Assembly (NCBI GenBank): GCA_964388105.1
Contig: CAYLYQ010000003.1
Location: forward strand, 1-64,000
Source: ZC4RG35 sp964388105
GTDB lineage: Bacteria > Actinomycetota > Acidimicrobiia > Spongiisociales > ZC4RG35
Reading direction: 5' to 3'
DNA length: 64,000 nucleotides
This document shows positions 7,607 to 15,222 of this stretch, in pieces. The translations under genes and the position numbers were made by a program. Within the stretch, counting starts at the first letter, position 1. Each line of letters opens with the position of its first letter. The notes under the pieces were generated by a model. That model saw nothing but the letters and a program-made list of their open reading frames with translations. It searched no databases and was not told the origin of the DNA.

Positions 7607-7848
7607 TGGGCCTGTTCGCCGAGATCGGCCTGGTGCGCGTCTCCAGCCTGGACGCGGGCGGGGCGGCGCACTGGGAGCCTGCCCATCCCGACGACGAGTT
7701 CCACCTCCGGTGCCGCAACTGCGGCAGGGTGGACCACCACACGGGCGACCTGGTCGGTCGGGTGCGGCATCACCTCGAAGACGAGCACGGCTGGGTAACC
7801 GAGCAGGTCGAATTGCTGGTGACCGGGCTCTGCCCCGACTGCTCCTGA
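7607..7848 (+). CDS. Fur-family metalloregulator, C-terminal half (5' end in gap)
   Basis: About 80 residues remain of a probable ~140-residue protein. The dimerisation domain shows HWEPAHPDDEFHLRCRNCGR, then VRHHLEDEHGW and the terminal LCPDCS; the two CxxC pairs bind structural zinc. The N-terminal winged helix is missing. It is divergent from the Co/Ni ECF operon, which makes a nickel- or cobalt-responsive Nur-like role plausible, but that is inferred from location only. Confidence 0.8.
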
Positions 7849-7852
7849 CCCT

Positions 7853-7920
7853 GGCTCGCTCCGCTCGCGCCCCCTCGGCCCTCCGGGCCACTCCCCCACA
7901 AGTGGGGGAGAAATCCACCC
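7853..7920. repeat. REP-like hairpin element, inverted relative of the 1-155 repeat
   Basis: Read on the minus strand this sequence parallels the 1-155 unit: TTTCTCCCCC, a perfect palindrome (CTCCCCCAC, AA, GTGGGGGAG at 7891-7910), GGGGGAGT, a G-rich run, GGGGGCGCGAGC and GAGCGAGC. It separates the plus-strand regulator gene from the convergent acyl-CoA dehydrogenase gene, so it could terminate both transcripts. Confidence 0.8.
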
Positions 7921-7947
7921 CTCGGCCATTCGGCCTTGCCTGCGACG

Positions 7948-9066
7948 TCAGAAGCCCAGGGCGTCGCCGAGAAGTCGGCGATGGTGCCGGGGATCGCCGA
8001 GAAGCAGCGCCGAGCTCTTGGCCCGCTTCAGATAGAGGTGGGCGTCGTGCTCCCAGGTGAAGCCGATGCCGCCGTGAATCTGGATGTTCTCCCCCGCCGC
8101 CCAGGTGTACGCCTCCGAAGCGACCGACGCGGCGAGAGGGGATGCGATGGCGAACTCCTCCGGGTCGTCCGTGGTCCTGACCGCGTGATACGCAACCGAC
8201 TTGGCGTGCTCCACCTTCATCAGCATCTCGGCGCAACGGTGCTTCACCGCCTGGAACGAGCCGATCGGGCGCCCGAACTGGTGTCTGGTCTTGGCGTAGT
8301 CGACGGCCATCTCCAGGCACCGCTGGGCACCACCGACCTGTTCCACGGAGAGCAGGGCGGACGCCTTCGCCAGGGCCCGACCGAGCCCGGCGCGGGCATC
8401 GCCTGCACCCAGGGGTCGGCCAACCGTCACCCCCCGAAGGGCCACCGTCGCCTGGCGGCGGGTGGGGTCGAGGACCGAGACCTGCTCGACTGCAACGCCC
8501 TCGGCAGTTGCCGGCACGGCAAAGACACCGAGCCCGTCATCCATTCGGGCCACCACGAGGAGAAGGTCGGCGAGATGCCCGTCGAGCACGTGGTTCTTGG
8601 TGCCGTCCAGCACCCAGGAGTCGTCCGTACGAGTCGCCGAAGTCTCGATGCGCTGCAAGTCCCAGTCGCGGGGGCCTTCGTGGACCGCCAGCGTGGCGAC
8701 CGCCTCCCCGCCGGCGATCGGCGGGAGCAATTCCGCTCGTTGGCCGGCGTCGGCGAGCTCGAGGATGGCCGGGACGGCCATGGCGACGGTGGTGAAGAAT
8801 GGCCCTGGGGTCACCATCCGTCCCATCTCCTCGAACACGACCGCGAGCTCGACAGGGCCGTATCCGGCACCCCCGTACTCCTCCGGGATGGCGAGCCCGG
8901 TCCAGCCGAGGTCCGCCAGCCCTTTCCAGGCGGCCCGCTCGAAACCTTCGTCAGAGAGCATCAGCCGCCGGACCTCGGCGATCCCCAGGCGGTCGGACAG
9001 GTAATCCCGGGCGGTCTCCCGAAGGAGGGTCGTCTCCTCGGTCGGTGCGTACGAGACCTCAGCCAC
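7948..9066 (-). CDS. Acyl-CoA dehydrogenase family protein (small subunit of a FadE pair)
   Basis: 372 residues from GTG 9066, preceded by AAGGAGGT at 5-base spacing; a longer upstream frame merely overlaps the previous gene. ACAD fold: N-terminal helices with AIPEEYGGAGYGPVELAVVF, a diverged middle beta domain (VATLAVHEGPRDWDLQRIE lacks the usual T-E-P-xAGSD FAD signature) and a C-terminal bundle with RHQFGRPIGSFQAVKHRCAE and QIHGGIGFTWEHDAHLYLKR. The loss of the middle-domain signature fits the non-FAD-binding partner of heteromeric actinobacterial FadE pairs. It overlaps the upstream FadE gene by 8 bases. Confidence 0.88.
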   Translation of the reverse strand: MAEVSYAPTEETTLLRETARDYLSDRLGIAEVRRLMLSDEGFERAAWKGLADLGWTGLAIPEEYGGAGYGPVELAVVFEEMGRMVTPGPFFTTVAMAVPAILELADAGQRAELLPPIAGGEAVATLAVHEGPRDWDLQRIETSATRTDDSWVLDGTKNHVLDGHLADLLLVVARMDDGLGVFAVPATAEGVAVEQVSVLDPTRRQATVALRGVTVGRPLGAGDARAGLGRALAKASALLSVEQVGGAQRCLEMAVDYAKTRHQFGRPIGSFQAVKHRCAEMLMKVEHAKSVAYHAVRTTDDPEEFAIASPLAASVASEAYTWAAGENIQIHGGIGFTWEHDAHLYLKRAKSSALLLGDPRHHRRLLGDALGF

Positions 9067-10240
9067 GGGGCACCTCCTTCCACGGGAGGTCCCGGTCGAC
9101 GCGTGGCTCACCCGGGAGGCCGAGGACCCGTTCCCCGAGGATGTTGAGCATGACTTCGGAGGTGCCGCCCTCGATCGAGTTGGCCCGGGTCCGGAGGAAA
9201 CCCTGCTGTGGGGACCGACCGGCGAATTCGGACGGCCGGACGAACTCGTAACCCTCGGGATAGAGCGTCCCCTCCATCCCCAAGAGCTCGAGGGTGAAGG
9301 CCATGACGGCCTTGTTGTTGGAAGCCCATGCGAGCTTGCCGGTCGAGCCTTCCGGCCCGGGCACGCCTGCTTCGGCCATCTCGTCGGCACGGATCGCGGT
9401 GAGTCGTGCCGCCTCGACCTCTGCCCAGAGTCTCACCAGCTCGTCGCGGAGGACCGGGTCGTCCCTGCCGGTCCCCTGCCAGGCCTTGACGGCCTCGGCG
9501 ATGCGTCCGGAGCCCCTCGGCACGGTGTTGCCGCCGATGGCCACGCGCTCGTTCATGAGGGTCGTCAACGCCACGCGCCATCCGGCGCCGACGGCGTCGA
9601 TGCGCGAGGAGTCCGGGACTCGAGCCTCGTCGAAGAAGACCTCGTTGAACTCGGCCTCGCCGGTGATCTGATAGAGCGGCCGCACCTCGACTCCGGGCGC
9701 CTCCATGTCGACCACGAAGTAGGTCATGCCCTCGTGCTTGCGTGCGTCGGGATCGGTGCGGGTGACGAGCATCCCCCACTTGGACAGGTGCGCCAGGGTG
9801 GTCCAGACCTTCTGACCTGTGATGACCCATTCGTCGCCGTCGCGCACCGCCATGGTGGCGAGCCCGGCAACGTCGGAGCCCGCGCCCGGCTCCGAGAACA
9901 TCTGGCACCAGACCTCCTCGGTGGTGAACATCGGGCGGAGCCAGCGCTGCCGCTGCTCGTCGGTGCCATGGGCCGCCAGCACTCCGGCGCCCATCCCGAT
10001 GCCGAGCACGTTGCGGGCCCGGTTCTCGATGCTGGCGCCCGCTTCAGTGAGGCGACGATTGATCGTGGTCTGGTGGCGCCGTGGGAGGCCCAGTCCGCCG
10101 GCGCCCTCCGGATGCCACACCCAAGCCAGCCCGAGGTCGTATTGGGCGCCCCAGAACTCGATGTCCGGTGTCTCGCCGGGCGGATGCGTCTCGAGGAGCT
10201 GGGTGACCAGGCCGTCGACCAGCGCGGAGTCGTCAGTCAT
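9059..10240 (-). CDS. Acyl-CoA dehydrogenase (FAD-binding partner of a FadE pair)
   Basis: 393 residues. The middle domain carries the flavin/substrate signature MFSEPGAGSDVAGLATMAVR and ITGQKVWTTLAHLSKWGMLV, both well conserved, and the C-terminus has NSIEGGTSEVMLNILGERVL, matching the FAD-binding 'EGTsEI' motif. It oxidises acyl-CoA thioesters to enoyl-CoA with electrons to ETF. Operon position directly before the smaller ACAD suggests an alpha2beta2 enzyme as described for sterol side-chain FadE pairs of actinobacteria; the substrate is not determinable. Confidence 0.9.
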   Translation of the reverse strand: MTDDSALVDGLVTQLLETHPPGETPDIEFWGAQYDLGLAWVWHPEGAGGLGLPRRHQTTINRRLTEAGASIENRARNVLGIGMGAGVLAAHGTDEQRQRWLRPMFTTEEVWCQMFSEPGAGSDVAGLATMAVRDGDEWVITGQKVWTTLAHLSKWGMLVTRTDPDARKHEGMTYFVVDMEAPGVEVRPLYQITGEAEFNEVFFDEARVPDSSRIDAVGAGWRVALTTLMNERVAIGGNTVPRGSGRIAEAVKAWQGTGRDDPVLRDELVRLWAEVEAARLTAIRADEMAEAGVPGPEGSTGKLAWASNNKAVMAFTLELLGMEGTLYPEGYEFVRPSEFAGRSPQQGFLRTRANSIEGGTSEVMLNILGERVLGLPGEPRVDRDLPWKEVPRG

Positions 10241-10262
10241 GCGCCGACGTTAGACCGGCCGC

Positions 10263-11900
10263 TCATTCGGCGGGCCGGGCCGGCTCGATGATGGACGCAT
10301 GGTCGATTCCTGCCGGGAGCGTCCCGTACAGCGACCCCCAGTCTCCCGCCAGCCGGCTCGCTGCGAATGCTTCGAAGACTTCCGCCGAGGCGTGGCGGGC
10401 CAGCAGGGCGCCTGCCGTGGCGACGGCCATCCTCTCCGTGATCATCCGGGCCTGGGACTCCACCTCGGTGGATTCGAGATCGGTGAAGGCCCTCTCGACG
10501 GCGCGGTCCAGCCGCGGGTCGTGTCCCCGGGCCTCGTCCAGCTCTCGCTGGAGCTCCTTGACCGCCACGGGCTCCCGGGCGAGGACTCGCACGACATCGA
10601 GGGCGATGACGCTTCCGGAGCCTTCCCAGATGGCGTTGACCGGCGACTCCCGATAGAGCCGGGGCATGATCGACTCCTCGACGAATCCGTTTCCCCCGAG
10701 GCACTCCATCGCCTCGCGCACGACCTCGCTGCAGCGCTTGGTCACCCAGTACTTGGCCACCGGAGTGAGGATGCGCTTCACCATGTCCTCGGTTGGGTCC
10801 AATGACGCCCTGTCGAACGCTCCCGCCACGCGCATCATCAGGAGGACGGCCGCCTCCGTTTCCACTTCCAGGTCGGCCAGCACGTTCTTCATCAACGGCT
10901 TCTCGAGCAGGGTCGAGCCGAACGCCCGACGGTGAGTCGCGTGATGGACCGCCTGGGTGACGGCCTGTCGCATCAGGGCGGCCGATCCACTGACGCAGTC
11001 GAGCCGGGTGTGGGCGACCATCTCGATGATCGTCGACACCCCCCGCCCCTCCTCCCCGACGATCTGCGCCCATGCGCCGTCGAACTCGACTTCTGCAGAT
11101 GCGTTCGAGCGATTGCCGAGCTTGTCCTTGAGGCGTTGCAGTCGGAGCGCGTTCACCTGGCCGTCCGGTGTGAATCGCGGCAGGAGGAAACAGGTCAGCC
11201 CGCCGGGTGCCTGGGCCAGCACGAGGAAGGCGTCGGACATGGGTGACGAGAGGAACCACTTGTGACCGGTGAGGAGATACTCCCCGTCCGACCCGTCCAG
11301 GGGCACAGCTCTCGTGGTGTTCGCCCGGACGTCGGAGCCGCCCTGCTTCTCGGTCATTCCCATGCCGATCATCACGCCGGTCTTCTCGGCGGCGGGCCGG
11401 AACGAAGGGTCGTACTGGCGGCTCAACTGGAGCGGTTCCCAGGCAGCGGCGACACTGGGCTCGTGGCGCAGCGTCGGAATGGCGGCGCAGGCCATCGATA
11501 TCGGGCAGTAGTGGCCGGCCTCGACCTGCGAGGCCAGAAAGGTCAGTGCCGCCCGGGCGACGAAGCCCCCCTCGCCCGGCCCGCTCTCCCAAGGCAGCGA
11601 GTGCAACCCTCCCGAGACGGCGAGCTCCATGAGCTGGTGCCAGGCGGGGTGGAACTCCACCCGGTCCTCGCGGTGGCCTGACGGTCCGTGCGTGAGGAGA
11701 CGGGGCGCGTTCTCATTCGCCAGGAAGCCCCATCGGACCACCTCTTCGGACGACATCCTCCTGCCTGTGTCCTCCAGCTGATCTGTCGCCCAGGACGCCC
11801 CTTCCCGGGCGAGGGCGGGGAGAAGCACGGGGTCCGAACCGGCCAAGTCGTAGCCGTACAACGGCGGGGTCTGGTTGCTCACCTCGTGGGTCGCTCCCAT
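10263..11900 (-). CDS. AidB-like acyl-CoA dehydrogenase
   Basis: 545 residues, the length of the AidB family rather than of ordinary ACADs (~380). Family stretches: SNQTPPLYGYDLAGSDP at the start, GMGMTEKQGGSDVRANTT as the flavin-site motif (AidB-type M-T-E-K-Q-GGSD), LPRFTPDGQVNALRLQRLKD, and AMECLGGNGFVEESIMPRLY near the C-terminus. AidB is an FAD protein linked to the alkylation response in E. coli; actinobacterial homologues are probably isovaleryl-CoA-type dehydrogenases. It is 22 bases upstream of the FadE pair on the same strand, so co-transcription is likely. Confidence 0.9.
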   Translation of the reverse strand: MGATHEVSNQTPPLYGYDLAGSDPVLLPALAREGASWATDQLEDTGRRMSSEEVVRWGFLANENAPRLLTHGPSGHREDRVEFHPAWHQLMELAVSGGLHSLPWESGPGEGGFVARAALTFLASQVEAGHYCPISMACAAIPTLRHEPSVAAAWEPLQLSRQYDPSFRPAAEKTGVMIGMGMTEKQGGSDVRANTTRAVPLDGSDGEYLLTGHKWFLSSPMSDAFLVLAQAPGGLTCFLLPRFTPDGQVNALRLQRLKDKLGNRSNASAEVEFDGAWAQIVGEEGRGVSTIIEMVAHTRLDCVSGSAALMRQAVTQAVHHATHRRAFGSTLLEKPLMKNVLADLEVETEAAVLLMMRVAGAFDRASLDPTEDMVKRILTPVAKYWVTKRCSEVVREAMECLGGNGFVEESIMPRLYRESPVNAIWEGSGSVIALDVVRVLAREPVAVKELQRELDEARGHDPRLDRAVERAFTDLESTEVESQARMITERMAVATAGALLARHASAEVFEAFAASRLAGDWGSLYGTLPAGIDHASIIEPARPAE

Positions 11901-11910
11901 GAGCCGAGAG

Positions 11911-11916
11911 TACCTT
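11911..11916 (+). promoter_or_regulatory. Putative -10 element for a leaderless transcript
   Basis: TACCTT fits TANNNT and ends 7 bases before the GTG at 11924; no Shine-Dalgarno is present. This is one of a recurring set in the window. Confidence 0.5.
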
Positions 11917-11923
11917 TGGCACC

Positions 11924-12343
11924 GTGGAGCAGCGACTCAGCCTCGTCACCCTCGGCGTGGCCGACATGGACCGGGCGCGGAAGTTCTACGGCGCCCTCGG
12001 TTGGGAACCGGCCGTCGACCTCGGCGACGTCGCCTTCTACCAGCTCGGCGGAATGGCTTTCGCCCTGTGGGGCCGGGCCGATCTCGCTGCGGACACCGCG
12101 GTCGAGGACTCCGGCGGGTGGGGCGGCATCACGCTCGCCCACAACGTCCGGTCCCCAGACGAAGTGGACGAGGTGATCGCCCAAGCCCGGACGGCCGGGG
12201 CCACGGTGACGAGGGAGCCGGCGGCGACACCCTGGGGCGGGTACTCCGGCGTGTTCTGCGACCCGGACGGGCATCCGTGGGAGGTGGCGCACAACCCCTC
12301 TTGGCCCATCGCCGTCGACGGCAGCATCACGGTCGCCGGCTAG
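11924..12343 (+). CDS. VOC superfamily protein
   Basis: 139 residues from GTG 11924. Paired glyoxalase-fold modules: RLSLVTLGVADMDRARKFYG in the first half and GITLAHNVRSPDEVDEVIAQ in the second, ending SGVFCDPDGHPWEVAHNPSW, a typical VOC C-terminus with 'DPDGxxWE'. The family ranges over isomerases, dioxygenases and resistance proteins; no activity is assigned. It is divergent from the AidB-like gene and 53 bases before the haemoglobin gene. Confidence 0.82.
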   Translation: MEQRLSLVTLGVADMDRARKFYGALGWEPAVDLGDVAFYQLGGMAFALWGRADLAADTAVEDSGGWGGITLAHNVRSPDEVDEVIAQARTAGATVTREPAATPWGGYSGVFCDPDGHPWEVAHNPSWPIAVDGSITVAG

Positions 12344-12384
12344 AGCCGCGGGTCGGGTCGACTTTGGTATCGGTGTCCCGCATC

Positions 12385-12390
12385 TAGATT
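12385..12390 (+). promoter_or_regulatory. Putative -10 element for a leaderless haemoglobin transcript
   Basis: TAGATT ends 6 bases before the ATG at 12397; the intervening bases CGGGGC contain no ribosome binding site. The -35 is not clear. Confidence 0.5.
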
Positions 12391-12396
12391 CGGGGC

Positions 12397-12819
12397 ATGC
12401 CTGGCGAGATCCCGATCAAGCCCCACGGTCTAGCCCACCCCTGGGGAGATCACCCCACCCCCTACGAGGCGGTGGGAGGTGACGCCGGCGTCCGCGCTCT
12501 TGTCGATGCCTTCTACGACATCATCGAGGCGGAGTCTCCCGTGCTCCGGGCGATGCTGCCCAAGAACACCGCGACTTCGCGCCAGAAGCTCTACGAGTAC
12601 CTCTCCGGGTGGCTGGGCGGCCCGCCGCTCTACACGGACAAGCGTGGACACCCCCAGTTGCGGAGGCGACACTTCCCGTTCGCCATCGGTGCCGACGAGG
12701 CCGAGGAGTGGATGCGCTGCATGCGCTCGGCGATGGACGCCACCGGCGTGGAAGGAGTGACCAGGGAGTTCCTCGAATCCAAGCTGTCCCCCCTGGCCGT
12801 CCACATGATCAACCAGTGA
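12397..12819 (+). CDS. glbO: Group II truncated haemoglobin (GlbO/YjbI-like)
   Basis: 140 residues. PYEAVGGDAGVRALVDAFYD is the conserved start of helices A/B with Tyr at B10; YEYLSGWLGGPPLY and GHPQLRRRHFPFAIG follow, the latter carrying the proximal haem His (F8); EEWMRCM provides the group II Trp at G8. Group II truncated haemoglobins bind O2 tightly and are linked to oxygen or NO chemistry. The 12-residue pre-A extension is ordinary for GlbO. No reductase is encoded next to it. Confidence 0.9.
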   Translation: MPGEIPIKPHGLAHPWGDHPTPYEAVGGDAGVRALVDAFYDIIEAESPVLRAMLPKNTATSRQKLYEYLSGWLGGPPLYTDKRGHPQLRRRHFPFAIGADEAEEWMRCMRSAMDATGVEGVTREFLESKLSPLAVHMINQ

Positions 12820-12903
12820 TCCCCGAGGGCCTGCCTGGTACGGTACGCCGACGTCGATGAACGACTCCGAAGACCTTTCCGGTAGACGCATCCCGTCACC
12901 GAC

Positions 12904-12919
12904 GCCCCCGACCGGGGGC
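12904..12919. terminator. Short GC hairpin before the CorC-like gene
   Basis: GCCCCCG, AC, CGGGGGC forms a 7-pair stem with a minimal loop. No T run follows, so it may be a weak terminator or just a structured leader of the gene that starts 21 bases later. Confidence 0.3.
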
Positions 12920-12939
12920 CGCTCCGGTATGTGCCGATC

Positions 12940-14205
12940 ATGAGCGGCATCTGGCCCCAGATCGTGCTCATCGCGTTTCTCATCCTGATCAACGCGGTGT
13001 TCGCCGGAACCGAGCTCGCCCTGGTCTCCCTGCGCGAAGGTCAGCTTCAGCGCCTCGAGGCGCGGGGCAAGCGAGGCGCTCTCCTGGCCAAGCTCGCCCG
13101 GGATCCCAACCGGTTCCTCGCCACGATCCAGATCGTGATCACCCTGTCCGGGTTCTTCGCGTCGGCATCGGCGGCCGTCACCCTCTCGGAGCCACTAGCC
13201 GACTCACTCGGCTTCCTGGGCAACGCCGCCGGCCCGGCCGCCATCGTCCTCGTCACCCTGGTCATCTCGTACCTGACCCTCGTCCTGGGCGAGTTGGCTC
13301 CGAAGCGCCTGGCGATGCAGAACGCCGAGTCTTGGGGCCTGGTCATGGCCCGGCCACTCTCGAGGATCGCGGTCCTGTCCAAGCCGCTGGTGTGGGCTCT
13401 CTCCAAGAGCTCGGACCTGGTCGTCCGGCTCCTGGGGGGGGATCCCAGCCGCCACGGAGAGGAGGTGACCCGGGAGGAGATCCGCGAGCTCATCATCACC
13501 CAGACCGGCTTCACTCCCCAACAGCAGGTGATCATCTCGGGGGCGATCGACATTTCGGAGCGGACATTGCGAGAGCTGCTCCGACCGCGCCGCGAGGTTG
13601 TGGTGCTCGACGCCGGGGCAACCGCCCGCGAGGGACTCCGGGTGCTCCTCGACTCCGGCCACTCGCGTGCCCCGGTGGCTACCGAGGGAGATCTCGACGA
13701 AGTCGTGGGTGTCGTCCACCTGCGCGACCTCCTCTCCGAGTCGGGAACGGTCGCCGATGCCGCCAGTGAGGCGCTGTTCTTCCCCGAGACCGTGAGCGCC
13801 CTGGTCGCCTTGCGCGAGATGCAGATCCGCCGTCAGCACCTCGCCGTGGTCATCAGTGAGCACGGCTCCGGGGAGGGGATCGTGACGATCGAAGACCTCA
13901 TCGAGGAACTGGTGGGCGAGATCTACGACGAGTACGACCGCGAGGTCCTCTCGGTGGAGCGCCGTCCCGACGGCACGATCGAGCTCCCCGGCCGCTATCC
14001 CATCCACGACCTCGTCGACATCGGCGTCGAGGTGCCGACCGGCGAATACGCCACCGTGGCGGGCATGGTGCTCGAGGCGTTGGGTCGCATTCCAAGCGAG
14101 CCGGGGGACACGGTCGTGGTCGGTGACTGGGAGGCCACCGTCCTCGCCGTCGAGGACCGGGCACTGACCCGGATCAGGCTCAAGCGGACTGCAGGCGGCG
14201 ACTGA
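12940..14205 (+). CDS. CNNM/CorC-HlyC family membrane protein (DUF21 + CBS pair + CorC_HlyC)
   Basis: About 421 residues from ATG 12940 (GTG 12931 is in frame and also possible). An N-terminal DUF21 domain with about four helices (VLIAFLILINAVFAGTELAL, FLATIQIVITLSGFFASASA) is followed by a cytosolic CBS pair (about residues 205-330) and a C-terminal CorC_HlyC domain (EGIVTIEDLIEELVGEIYDE). The family is linked to Mg2+ or Na+/Mg2+ transport in other bacteria. Despite the common label 'hemolysin', haemolysis is not implied. Confidence 0.85.
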   Translation: MSGIWPQIVLIAFLILINAVFAGTELALVSLREGQLQRLEARGKRGALLAKLARDPNRFLATIQIVITLSGFFASASAAVTLSEPLADSLGFLGNAAGPAAIVLVTLVISYLTLVLGELAPKRLAMQNAESWGLVMARPLSRIAVLSKPLVWALSKSSDLVVRLLGGDPSRHGEEVTREEIRELIITQTGFTPQQQVIISGAIDISERTLRELLRPRREVVVLDAGATAREGLRVLLDSGHSRAPVATEGDLDEVVGVVHLRDLLSESGTVADAASEALFFPETVSALVALREMQIRRQHLAVVISEHGSGEGIVTIEDLIEELVGEIYDEYDREVLSVERRPDGTIELPGRYPIHDLVDIGVEVPTGEYATVAGMVLEALGRIPSEPGDTVVVGDWEATVLAVEDRALTRIRLKRTAGGD

Positions 14206-14208
14206 CCG

Positions 14209-15222
14209 TCAGCCGGGGAACACGGTCACCGCGTCGACGTCGATGCGGACCCGGTCTCCCGGGGAGAAGTGGTCGCCCGGTCCCATCCGCGACCTCATCT
14301 GGGAGCCGTCGTCGAAGGCCACCGTGACCAGCTGGTCGTGGCCGAAGAACTCCCTCCCGGTCACCCGAGCCGGCCCGCGCGGGTCGAGATGGAGTCGCAC
14401 CTGTTCGGGTCGGATCATCAGCCAGACCTCTCCCTCGCCGTCGCCCCGAAACGTGCCCAACACCGACTCGACCCGACCGGCGCTTCCGCGACCGCGCACG
14501 AAGTTGGCGTCGCCCACGAACGAGCCGACCCAGGCGTCCGCCGGCTCCCAATAGAGCCGGTGGGGCTCGGCCATCTGGATGATCCGCCCCTTGCTCATCA
14601 CGGCGACGAAGTCGGAGATGGAGAGCGCCTCCTCCTGGTCGTGCGTGATGAAGAGAGCGGTCGTGCCCGCCTCCCGGATGATGGAGATGATCTCCGTTCG
14701 GACCTTCGACCGCAGCGTGTCGTCGAGATTGGAGAACGGCTCGTCGAGGATCACCACATCGGGCGACGGTGCCAGGGCCCGGGCCAGTGCGACCCGCTGC
14801 TGTTGGCCCCCCGAAAGCTCGTGGGGGAACCGTTCACCGAGCCCGGTGAGCCCGACCACTTCGAGGATCTCCTCGATCTTGCCGTCTCGCTCCCGGCCGC
14901 GCGCCAGGCCGTAGCCCACGTTGGCGCGGACGTTCAAGTGGGGGAACAGCGCGTAATCCTGGAGGACGACGCCCACCCGCCGCTGTTCGGGCGGCACGAA
15001 GACTCCGGGTCCCACCACGGTCCGCCCGCGGATGTCGACCCGTCCCGCGTCAGGCCGATCGAATCCGGCGAGGACGCGGAGCATCGTGCTCTTGCCGGTC
15101 CCGGAAGGGCCGAGCAGGGTCACCACGGCTCCCGCCGGGACCTGGAGGTCGCACTCGTCCAAGGCGAGGGTGTCGCCGTAGCGCTTGGTGACGCCAACAG
15201 CTTCGATTACGAGCTCAGTCAT
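14209..15222 (-). CDS. fbpC: Ferric iron ABC transporter ATPase (FbpC-like)
   Basis: 337 residues from ATG 15222; the longer frame upstream lies inside the permease gene. The NBD has GPSGTGKST, VLQDYALFPHLNVRANVGYG, LSGGQQQRVALARALA, VVILDEPFSNLD and ITHDQEEALS, followed from about residue 240 by a TOBE-type C-terminal domain. The spelling of Q-loop and signature is that of the FbpC/PotA group. The start overlaps the permease stop by 8 bases, so it is translationally coupled to fbpB. Confidence 0.87.
   Translation of the reverse strand: MTELVIEAVGVTKRYGDTLALDECDLQVPAGAVVTLLGPSGTGKSTMLRVLAGFDRPDAGRVDIRGRTVVGPGVFVPPEQRRVGVVLQDYALFPHLNVRANVGYGLARGRERDGKIEEILEVVGLTGLGERFPHELSGGQQQRVALARALAPSPDVVILDEPFSNLDDTLRSKVRTEIISIIREAGTTALFITHDQEEALSISDFVAVMSKGRIIQMAEPHRLYWEPADAWVGSFVGDANFVRGRGSAGRVESVLGTFRGDGEGEVWLMIRPEQVRLHLDPRGPARVTGREFFGHDQLVTVAFDDGSQMRSRMGPGDHFSPGDRVRIDVDAVTVFPG

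Noticed and set aside
12904..12919. Hairpin as a strong rho-independent terminator
   Set aside because: Good stem but no T tract and a 2-base loop; kept only as a low-confidence terminator.
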